Virus record (IMG/VR): IMGVR_UViG_3300046005_001844
Span: 1-21,316 of that record
Source: a virus
Reading direction: 5' to 3' (one strand)
Length of the DNA: 21,316 nt
Below the pieces are notes generated by a model. It did not search any database, was not told the origin of the DNA, and saw only the letters and a program-made list of their open reading frames with translations. Positions 7,701-13,690 of the stretch are shown piece by piece. The first letter of the stretch is position 1. Each line of letters starts with the position of its first letter. Made by a program: the position numbers and the translations under genes.

Positions 7701-10313
7701 TAAATCCTGACCGGACACCTTAACATCTAAAATATCAGCTTCAGCCAACCCTTCTATATCAAATACAGGCACACTTACTTGTTGAACTACCCAGTTACCA
7801 GCTCCAGAAGTTTTAGTAACGCGGTAAGATACATTATAAAGTGAAGCTATCCCCTCCCACGAAACATGAACTTTACTACCAATAATACCAGGGGCAATGA
7901 AATAGGTACTTTCTTCTAAATGCAAATTGGTTAGAACCGTCACATAAGGTGGTGTTATGGATGTTTTTGGTTTTTCTAGCAGCAACCCAGATTCAATTGC
8001 GCCGAATTTACTCGGGTTATGTTCAACTGCTGTGACGGTAAACAAATCAGCATGTTTACCGTCTTGAGCTACAGAAAGCACTCGCGCCAGCATGGGTACA
8101 ACTTCGTCACTTAATACAAATAAAGCATTATCTATAGGGAGTGTTGTTAGTGCGGTCGTCCATGTTAGTATAGAAAATGAACCCGTTGTTTGCTGAATTA
8201 CACGCTGTACAAATGAACCATCCGGCATTGCAAGAAAGATCGATACTGAGGGTACAGCACTAGCGCCTAAACCAAGCGATAGAGTAACAGGTGCATCTAA
8301 AGTTACCGAAGTTGATGATGACGATAAGATACGTCCACCTGCTCTCTTTCCCACTTTAAAGGCATCACTAATTCTTATTATTTCACCAGGAAATAACAAC
8401 GATGAGTCCAATCCCACGTTAAAGGTAATAATGTTAGATTCATACTTTTCCGTGTAAAGTATCCATCGACCAACTCGCTGTGCTTGTCCACGACTAGAGC
8501 AACCAAAAGCGATTGTATCAAGCTTCTTAATACCCATAGAAGAGTTAACTAAGTCATGATCCTCAACGTACTCAACACGCTGTTTATAATTATAATCAGG
8601 GTCATTCCATGTGACGTTGACAACACTATGACGATCTTTTCTGGATGAACTGGCATAGCTAAACTCACCATTAACCACGTTAGCTTGGTTGAATACCATC
8701 GAAGGCGTTGCTGGCGAATCTTGCCTAAAGCAAACCATTCCGCCACTCCAGTATGCCATGCCTCTAAATACAGAGGTGATATCAGAGATAATCTTATAAG
8801 CTTCTGCTTGTGTTTGAATTTGCGTATTGATTGAAAAACGTGGCTCATAACCGCCAAATCCATCACTAACTGACTCATCACAATATTTACCAATGGTGTA
8901 CAGCATTGACTTGTCAACTTGTGAAGAGCTTAGATAATTACCAAGTCCGTAGCGTGTGTTGGTTAATAGATCATAAAGTATCCATGCTGGATTGCTTGAT
9001 ATAGCAGTAGTGAACCCACCATTCCATATACCTGTATAAACACCTGTTGACTTACCATCACCTGCTATAGCTATATTGTTAGGCACTTGTATATATAAAC
9101 CATTAACAAGGTAAGCGCGTTGTGGCACACTTGAAAATACGGTAGGGTCTAAACCAATTGTAACAAGTGCAGAGTTTGGGTAATTTAATTTGGTATCTGT
9201 TAACTCAACATAACTATCCAAAAATATTTTATTCATAATGGAGGCGGTCGTACTATCTGCAGTTCGCCTACTAACTCTTATAACATAACCAGTGGTGGCG
9301 GAGGGCAATGTCAACACTGTACTTCTTTGGTATTTGGATTTAGTTTTTCCTTTAATAGTGATGTCATCCCCAACAGGCGTAAACACACCACCATCTACCG
9401 CTATTTCATAGTAATATGACACCTCACTACCGTTAATATCCCCCGTAGTCATATTTTGCGAAGACAAAGCCGCAACACTGACAATAATGCGAACACGATC
9501 AACATTTAAATTGGTAATTGAAAATGTTTTTGAAGATAGCGTTGTTATTTCAACATTCGCCATATTATAAGGTGTTTCAACGCTTGCAAAATCAGGAACT
9601 ATATCTTGATTAGGGCTACCATCTCTTGAGTCGAAAGAAGTGGAGTCAAAATTGTACTGACCTGACTCACTTAGTAGCGCAACATTATTTAAGAAAATAG
9701 ACTCAGCGCCATTAACTAAACCCCCTATCTTGCCCTCGCCAATCAAATCAATAATTGCTATTTTAGATCTGGATTGCAGCGTATCAGATGCCTCTACAGC
9801 TTGTCTTGCGCCGCCGCCGCCGCCTTTTGCGCCGCCGCCGCCGGAACCTGTTATAACAGGGAAGCGATCTCTGTGACCACCATTATGAACGCGAATACCA
9901 TCAGCTATAAAAGTGTGATAAGGCTCTACAGTTAGATTGTAAACAACCTCTCTGCCAATAATCTCTTTGCTTTTAATAGGCAGTAAATGACCCATGCCGC
10001 TAACAACGGTATCGTGTCCTACAACTAGGTTTTGTATCTCGGCAAACGCATTGTACTGATTTAAAACCCAGTGATTAGGTGTGATGAAAATCTCACCATC
10101 CCAAAATTTGACCCGCATAATGGGTTGTGGGTCTAAATGCACATGGTGTTTAATAACTTTAGCAAGATGAAGATCGCCTCTTTCATCAAACGCTAAAACA
10201 CTGTCGCCCTCTTTGATAAGCTCAATGGCAATTGTCTTACCGTCTTCTAACTGAACTTGGGTACCCGCTCTAAAACAACCACCACCTGCACCAACTATTT
10301 TATCTTTAGCCAT
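4713..10313 (-). CDS. J: Tip attachment / host-specificity protein J with N-terminal Hint domain and C-terminal repeats
   Basis: A 1866-residue central tail-tip protein (lambda J is about 1130). Order: a Gly-rich start; Hint domain C13-N144; a Gly-rich linker; then the usual J beginning (SRSKIAIIDLIGEGKIGGLV, about 181-200) and the conserved J core to about 790. Next come fibronectin-like beta domains (about 800-990), a beta-sandwich (about 1010-1170), a DUF1983-like part (about 1180-1290, with NGYVSGFGLAS and TSSFAIRADKFSIANP) and a chitin-binding-like GNW..NTLYASGDIV segment (about 1318-1380). Three long repeats (1404-1796) follow, and the end is lambda-J-like (SSGHLRVRLGNLA). Its ATG overlaps the stop of I as TAATG, with AGGGG upstream. 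It should set host range and contact the receptor. The repeats and the Hint domain explain most of the extra length. Confidence 0.95.
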   Translation of the reverse strand: MAKDKIVGAGGGCFRAGTQVQLEDGKTIAIELIKEGDSVLAFDERGDLHLAKVIKHHVHLDPQPIMRVKFWDGEIFITPNHWVLNQYNAFAEIQNLVVGHDTVVSGMGHLLPIKSKEIIGREVVYNLTVEPYHTFIADGIRVHNGGHRDRFPVITGSGGGGAKGGGGGARQAVEASDTLQSRSKIAIIDLIGEGKIGGLVNGAESIFLNNVALLSESGQYNFDSTSFDSRDGSPNQDIVPDFASVETPYNMANVEITTLSSKTFSITNLNVDRVRIIVSVAALSSQNMTTGDINGSEVSYYYEIAVDGGVFTPVGDDITIKGKTKSKYQRSTVLTLPSATTGYVIRVSRRTADSTTASIMNKIFLDSYVELTDTKLNYPNSALVTIGLDPTVFSSVPQRAYLVNGLYIQVPNNIAIAGDGKSTGVYTGIWNGGFTTAISSNPAWILYDLLTNTRYGLGNYLSSSQVDKSMLYTIGKYCDESVSDGFGGYEPRFSINTQIQTQAEAYKIISDITSVFRGMAYWSGGMVCFRQDSPATPSMVFNQANVVNGEFSYASSSRKDRHSVVNVTWNDPDYNYKQRVEYVEDHDLVNSSMGIKKLDTIAFGCSSRGQAQRVGRWILYTEKYESNIITFNVGLDSSLLFPGEIIRISDAFKVGKRAGGRILSSSSTSVTLDAPVTLSLGLGASAVPSVSIFLAMPDGSFVQRVIQQTTGSFSILTWTTALTTLPIDNALFVLSDEVVPMLARVLSVAQDGKHADLFTVTAVEHNPSKFGAIESGLLLEKPKTSITPPYVTVLTNLHLEESTYFIAPGIIGSKVHVSWEGIASLYNVSYRVTKTSGAGNWVVQQVSVPVFDIEGLAEADILDVKVSGQDLLGVLTTPITATLTIAGKSIPPKAVATFTAVSLIRSIQLRWTYPADMDIDFDRVNIRWSATSSVEASATLLTSIRADNYLVAGLNFASTPYYFWIKTVDTSGNESLQSLYVTASTLDEAGAMVTTLNGMLGSSALNAELGTRLSLAEGSFDQFQTWYYTTTVESWTAVNATLTWVNTGSVTITSTAANPQLISPAGLAIVGGTYPIIKAKVNRLAGTTGWAGSLYYKTTGGWLLAKTITIPAGFNVIGGSALLEFNLKDVTAWMATTAINPVTQLRLDIGSTTASGDSFSIDWLAVGRNAPGASNQALVAAQTNISGLNASYTVKIDANGYVSGFGLASDTTNGVTTSSFAIRADKFSIANPAGPGASAPIVPFSVLTTPTTIDGSVFPAGVYINNAYITKITADKIDSRGLSIRDSAGNIILASGNALDWSNIGGTNKPADGATRNVYRGNWTTNTLYASGDIVLDTLGYGWSCKLTHTSSLTTTTGILVPVYSVGGANATDYWTLYTVKGANGSNGINGSPGTNGTNGATLYTWLKYADTATTGMSDLPTGKTYMGVAYNKATATESTVYTDYNWSLIKGTDGIAGVDGTNTFTWVKYGTSAVGAGINDNPAGMTYIGLAFNKTTATESVVAADYAWSLIQGATGATGLTGSPGTNGTNGATLYTWLKYADTTTTGMSDLPAGKTYMGIAYNKTVATESTIYTDYDWSLIKGTDGINGLAGTNTYTWVKYGTSALGAGISDSPTGNTYIGLAFNKTTATESVITTDYAWSLIQGATGATGATGLTGSAGTNGTNGTNGTNLYTWLKYADTPTTGMSDLPAGKTYMGIAYNKTVITESTVYTDYNWSLIKGTDGINGLAGTNTYTWVKYGTSAAGAGLNDSPTGMTYIGLAFNKTTATESVVAADYAWSLIQGATGPAGPQGIQGVAWAVPQMTQANISTYIGPAAIQSAQIGSIALTGSYSFGAVTSPGMIMDANSIRVYDSSGHLRVRLGNLA
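4926..5294 (-). repeat. J C-terminal repeat, unit III
   Basis: Residues about 1674-1796 of J. The unit contains an A half (YTWLKYADT..TGMSDLPAGK ... WSLIKGTDG) and a B half (YTWVKYGTS..GAG.NDSPTG ... WSLIQGATG), then GPAGPQGIQG collagen-like triplets leading into the conserved J end. It is the last and shortest of three tandem units. Its DNA shares long near-identical blocks with units I and II. Confidence 0.9.
5295..5708 (-). repeat. J C-terminal repeat, unit II
   Basis: Residues about 1536-1673 of J (138 residues). It has the same A half/B half build as the other units, then the longest Gly-x-Y linker of the set (GATGATGATGLTGSAG and GTN triplets). The linker DNA contains short tandem repeats, a likely source of length variation. 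Confidence 0.9.
5302..5328 (-). repeat. Three tandem 9-bp repeats coding Gly-Thr-Asn triplets
   Basis: The plus strand shows gtaccatta three times in succession (5302-5310, 5311-5319, 5320-5328), coding part of the GTNGTNGTN run at the end of J repeat unit II. The unit length is a multiple of three, so slippage would change linker length without breaking the frame. Confidence 0.85.
5709..6104 (-). repeat. J C-terminal repeat, unit I
   Basis: Residues 1404-1535 of J (132 residues, 396 nt). The A half starts YTWLKYADTATTGMSDLPTG and the B half starts FTWVKYGTSAVGAG; each half is about 50 residues, and GLTGSPGTNGTNG linker triplets close the unit. It is preceded by a further collagen-like run (KGANGSNGINGSPGTNG). 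Confidence 0.9.
9882..10277 (-). other. Hint (intein-like) autoprocessing domain inside J
   Basis: Codes J residues C13-N144 (132 residues, no endonuclease insert). Block A: CFRAGTQV, then IELIKEGDSVLAFDERG. Block B: FITPNHWVL with T78 and H81. C-terminal block: YNLTVEPYHTFIADG then RVHN, with the terminal His-Asn pair H143-N144. The next residue is Gly145, not Cys, Ser or Thr, as in A-type bacterial intein-like domains. Both borders are Gly-rich (GAGGG before C13, GG after N144), and the usual J N-terminus follows only after about residue 180. The catalytic residues look intact. Whether the outcome is splicing, N-terminal cleavage or C-terminal cleavage cannot be read from sequence. Confidence 0.93.
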
Positions 10314-11275
10314 TATACTGCCCCTGTTGTAAAGCTATAAGTTGATGTACCTTTGTATTTATTATTTTTCCAATCTTTGTAACCGCCTGATGGTACAACC
10401 ACAAAATAGGTTGTATTGGGTAGTAAATTATTGGTTGGGTTGATGGTTACATTTAGTGAATTGATGTTAGTTATCAAACTGGAGGCAATGATAAAACTCT
10501 CTACCACAGCGCCTGATTTAGTACCGGTGTGAATTCTTATAGTGCCAGTGCCTTTAACGATTGCTTCGCTAAAGGTTAAAACAATATTTGTACTTGTTGA
10601 AACGCCTGTTGCGCCAATAGCAGGACTATAATTTGTAATTGTTGGGGCGATTTCGTCTTCAGCCGCATCATCTATCGTTAAGGATGCTGAAATGGCATGT
10701 GAACCCACCAAGCAAGTACCATAAATTAATGGTACTGGTACACCCTGTGCGGTTGTATTGGCTGGACCATTAAAATAGTAGGAGGTCTTATCAACCCTTC
10801 CTGACGCATCAAGACCTCCTGTTTTAGGCATTGGTGTCAATACACCAATAATCCCCTGAACGATCATCCCAATACCACCTAGTATGGCAACACCTGCCGT
10901 GAATCCTGAGATTGCCATCCCTGCTGGTACTAATTGGGGTTGCAAAAAGACAATAGCGGCGATGATAATAATTACACCCAATATGATTGAACCATATTTC
11001 CCACTACCCATTAGAACAGGTGTAAATCTTATACTGACTATTTCACCTGTCATAAATAGTTCTTGCTCATTGACTTCGCTAATAACACCATTGCCGTATT
11101 CACAAGTGACTTGATAACCTTCATAAACCGTTGCGTTATCTCTAAGCCAGAATTGAAAGCTAGGCTCATTGCAACTAATCATACGCAATGCTTCGGCAGG
11201 AGAATCAACACATAAATCCCAGCGTTTGCCGAATTTCTTACCCATCGCACCATCTAAAATTACTGCTGTAGTCAC
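10313..11275 (-). CDS. I: Tail assembly protein I with C-terminal Ig-like extension
   Basis: A 320-residue protein, longer than lambda I (about 223). Residues 1-200 follow the I family: TTAVILDGAMGKKFGKRWDL, an early beta-grasp-like part, two hydrophobic segments (about 96-112 and 118-147), then KTSYYFNGP..TTAQGVPVPLIYG..LVGS. Residues about 209-318 form an extra domain (APTITNYSPAIGATGVSTST, then IVLTFSEAI, and TTYFVVVPSG near the end) that fits the SbsA/Big_5 Ig-like family. The start is GTG 11275-11273, overlapping the K stop as GTGA with GGAG 8 nt before it. A farther ATG at 11377 would overlap K by about 100 nt. Lambda I acts in tail-tip assembly next to J; the extension may be a surface decoration. 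Confidence 0.93.
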   Translation of the reverse strand: MTTAVILDGAMGKKFGKRWDLCVDSPAEALRMISCNEPSFQFWLRDNATVYEGYQVTCEYGNGVISEVNEQELFMTGEIVSIRFTPVLMGSGKYGSIILGVIIIIAAIVFLQPQLVPAGMAISGFTAGVAILGGIGMIVQGIIGVLTPMPKTGGLDASGRVDKTSYYFNGPANTTAQGVPVPLIYGTCLVGSHAISASLTIDDAAEDEIAPTITNYSPAIGATGVSTSTNIVLTFSEAIVKGTGTIRIHTGTKSGAVVESFIIASSLITNINSLNVTINPTNNLLPNTTYFVVVPSGGYKDWKNNKYKGTSTYSFTTGAV

Positions 11276-12042
11276 TCTGCTTTCTCCATAAATGATTGAT
11301 GACGCAAATGATGTGTTGTATGTTTTTGATAAAAGCCGCCACCGTAGACATCCGTTCTTGATAGACGACCCATGCAATGATGTAGAATTCTGTCATCGCC
11401 TATATAGACAGCGATATGATCGGTCACCGTTGGTGATATCTTTATCAGAAATAAATCACCATCAACCGCTTCTGCATCTAGTAGAGACACAAAGCCAGCT
11501 TTCTTGTAGCTATCAACCAACATATTGATACCTTGCTGTTCCCAGTCTAATAATTCAGGATAGCCTTCCGCTCTAAAATCAATAGTGATGGAAAACTCTT
11601 TCTGATAATAATCACGAGCTAAGGTGAAACAGTCTTTGATACCGTAGATATAGGGTCTCTCTAAATAGCCTTCTTCAATATCTTGAGGTGCTACATGCTC
11701 AATTTCACTAAAGACAAATAGCCCATCGTCGTTTGAATGAATAGCTATGATGAACCAGTCGACACCTGTTGCGTTACATGCCGCAATATCAGTCACAGAG
11801 GGTTCTGGTGACTCGTTTACATGCGAATGCCATATACCGTAGACTTCGCCGCTATCAAGATGCTGACGGTACTCTTCTGTCGAAATTACAAAGCGATGTT
11901 GTGGTTGATCGGCAATATTGTCACAACGCACCGCAACAAGCTTTTTACCGACTTTGGTAATGACACCGCAGGATTCATTAGGGTAGTCTTGCTCTGCGAA
12001 TTGTTTAATAGCAGATTCAATCTGCTTACCTAGCTTAGCCAT
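11272..12042 (-). CDS. K: Tail tip assembly protein K: JAMM protease plus NlpC/P60 hydrolase
   Basis: A 256-residue two-domain protein. Residues 1-125 are a JAMM/MPN+ metalloprotease domain: E23 in ESCGVI and a perfect H72-x-H74-x7-S82-x2-D85 motif (WHSHVNESPEPSVTD). Residues about 130-245 are an NlpC/P60 cysteine hydrolase with C138 (GIKDCFTLARDYY), H209 (TDHIAVYIGDD) and H221 (ILHH). This is the domain pair of lambda K, thought to act in tail-tip maturation and possibly local peptidoglycan cleavage during entry. The ATG at 12042-12040 overlaps the end of L by 8 nt; a longer reading to 12105 would be embedded in L. Its TGA overlaps the GTG of I. Both active sites look intact. Confidence 0.95.
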   Translation of the reverse strand: MAKLGKQIESAIKQFAEQDYPNESCGVITKVGKKLVAVRCDNIADQPQHRFVISTEEYRQHLDSGEVYGIWHSHVNESPEPSVTDIAACNATGVDWFIIAIHSNDDGLFVFSEIEHVAPQDIEEGYLERPYIYGIKDCFTLARDYYQKEFSITIDFRAEGYPELLDWEQQGINMLVDSYKKAGFVSLLDAEAVDGDLFLIKISPTVTDHIAVYIGDDRILHHCMGRLSRTDVYGGGFYQKHTTHHLRHQSFMEKAE

Positions 12043-13279
12043 ATTGCATGGCGCCTGGAAAACCACCATAAGGTAATGTTGTCGTTGTGCCGAATCTTGC
12101 CTCACAAGACGTTAAACGCTTGCCACACACATCAGTTGCTAATGTATAGACCTGTACATCAACGGCGTTGAATAATTTCGCTCCACCCGCATTAGGGTTA
12201 TAACCACATTCCGCTCCCGCATATCGCCACGGACAAGAATTTTGATGCACTTGTCTTGAGGGTAACATCACACCAATTAGATCGAATGCAGAAGCTAATT
12301 CCCACTCAATAACATAGCGCGTCTCGGACATTTTTTGGTCAATAAACCAGACATCATCAGGGTAGTGCTGATTAGGGTCGGCAGTTACATTCCAACTTGA
12401 CCCGACCTTTTCATAAGTAGTTGGCACTGATCCACTTTGTAAATGACCTCCCCAAATGTAAACCGTATCTCCAATAACGCCTGTGTTATTCGCTGGGTCA
12501 ATATAGACATTTATATTGGCAGCAGGGGTTGCTCCAAATGTTCCCGTTACCAAATAGCGCGTCCATGTCGCGGTAGGTGTTAAAGTTGCAGTTGCGATAT
12601 CGGTAATACCAGCGCCGTCTCTAATTCTTAGAACTATGTTCCCTGTTAATGTGCCTGCTTTAACATAGATAGAAAAGACGTATGCTTTACTGGCATGAGC
12701 GGTAGTTGTGTAGGTCTGAACTAAATAGGTATTAGTTAACGCGCTTCTGCTTAATGTATCGGCAGTAAGTGTTCCATCAGGTGCCAATATTGAATTAGCA
12801 ATAACAGTAGTGCCTGCTGATTTAACCCAATTAGCCTGAGTGAAATCTTCTGAGTGTTTTAATAAATTGGTTTTGATGAAATTAACTTCATCTAGGTATT
12901 TCGCAAAGGTTCTTTTACGAATTACTTTTGCACCGATTAAATCACCAAATTGAGATAAGGTTGCGCTAAAAGCCCCATCTGCATTCGCTAAGCGAATCTT
13001 AGGTCTAGGTAAGCTACCTACACTTCCCAATGAAAAACCTTCAGTCTCTATCGGTAGTGCAATGTAAGTCTTCCCCTGCCAAATAATTTCTGTAGATAAT
13101 TGATTTGTACCTGCATGGAAGTACATATAATTTGCGGTAATACCTGTTAGCGCACTTACATCTAACACATATAGCTCGATTAACGCATTAGCGGCTAGTG
13201 ATTGTATGTCACCTTTTATCTGACCCGTTGTAGAGTCTGATAAATCCATGACATTTGCAACGGTGCTGTCAGTAGCCAT
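12035..13279 (-). CDS. L: Minor tail protein L with inserted carbohydrate-binding-like domain
   Basis: A 414-residue protein (lambda L is 232). The N-terminal part (IELYVLDVSALTG ... RKRTFAKYLDEVNF, to residue 134) and the C-terminal part (from TADPNQHYPDDVWFID, about 299) are typical L. The C-terminal part keeps four Cys (C349, C358, C385, C392), matching the [4Fe-4S]-binding set known in lambda L; the first and last spacings (9 and 7) are as I recall for lambda and the middle one is slightly longer. Between them, about 160 residues form an extra beta-sandwich (NLLKHSEDFTQANW, APDGTLTADTL, then AYVFSIYVKAG), a pattern common in phage carbohydrate-binding or adhesion domains. The ATG overlaps the M stop as TAATG, with GAGG upstream. 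Confidence 0.94.
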   Translation of the reverse strand: MATDSTVANVMDLSDSTTGQIKGDIQSLAANALIELYVLDVSALTGITANYMYFHAGTNQLSTEIIWQGKTYIALPIETEGFSLGSVGSLPRPKIRLANADGAFSATLSQFGDLIGAKVIRKRTFAKYLDEVNFIKTNLLKHSEDFTQANWVKSAGTTVIANSILAPDGTLTADTLSRSALTNTYLVQTYTTTAHASKAYVFSIYVKAGTLTGNIVLRIRDGAGITDIATATLTPTATWTRYLVTGTFGATPAANINVYIDPANNTGVIGDTVYIWGGHLQSGSVPTTYEKVGSSWNVTADPNQHYPDDVWFIDQKMSETRYVIEWELASAFDLIGVMLPSRQVHQNSCPWRYAGAECGYNPNAGGAKLFNAVDVQVYTLATDVCGKRLTSCEARFGTTTTLPYGGFPGAMQYG

Positions 13280-13623
13280 TAGACATTAGCCTCATAAACG
13301 CGATCAAACTTAACACTCATTTCAATAATGCCAGCTGATAGCTTTGTTAGTGCGTAGTCTCTACACACATAGATACCTAATTCATTTAATGGGTTAGTCC
13401 ACTGAAAACTTTCTATCGCATTTCTAGCTCTTAGAAAGGTTCTAATGGGTAGCATATAACTACTATTGCCTGTAAATGTTAATGTCCAAGTAATGACTTC
13501 AGTGTTAATGCCAACAGCTACCCGTTGTTCGTAACCATCGCCGAACTTTGTGACATTAACAGAAGGTTTTATATCTTCACTTGCACCCTCATTGGGATAC
13601 CATGTAAATACTGGTTTAGTCAT
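13279..13623 (-). CDS. M: Minor tail protein M
   Basis: A 114-residue protein, close to lambda M (about 109). The family pattern is clear: FTWYPNEGASEDIKPSVN, then KFGDGYEQRV at about 27-36, an ITWTLTFTG strand and a FDRVY end. Lambda M belongs to the tail-tip complex and lies between tape measure and L, exactly as here. The ATG at 13623-13621 has no clear ribosome binding site; the sequence just before it is taken up by a degenerate dyad (copy D). It ends in TAATG with L. Confidence 0.92.
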   Translation of the reverse strand: MTKPVFTWYPNEGASEDIKPSVNVTKFGDGYEQRVAVGINTEVITWTLTFTGNSSYMLPIRTFLRARNAIESFQWTNPLNELGIYVCRDYALTKLSAGIIEMSVKFDRVYEANV

Positions 13624-13628
13624 AATAG

Positions 13629-13646
13629 TAAGTAAGTGGTTAGTTA
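13629..13646. repeat. Intergenic 18-bp dyad, copy D (degenerate)
   Basis: TAAGTAAGTGGTTAGTTA, a weaker match to the dyad seen in five other gaps: the left arm TAAGTAA is intact and the right arm is GTTAGTTA in place of KACTTA. It lies right before the M start in the 67-nt gap after the tape measure gene. Confidence 0.5.
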
Positions 13647-13652
13647 TTACAT

Positions 13653-13681
13653 AGAGTACCCAATTAAAGCATAATAGTCAA
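13653..13681 (-). promoter_or_regulatory. Weak candidate promoter between tape measure and M
   Basis: On the minus strand TTGACT (13681-13676, 5 of 6) is followed after 17 nt by TACTCT (13658-13653, 3 of 6). The predicted start point falls at the edge of dyad D, the same promoter-then-dyad order as at the lysis gap. The -10 is poor, so this is only a candidate. Confidence 0.25.
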
Positions 13682-13690
13682 CAAGTTATA

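Noticed and set aside
9810-9850. GC-rich island as a sign of foreign DNA
   Set aside because: The gccgcc runs simply encode the poly-Gly linker after the Hint domain of J.
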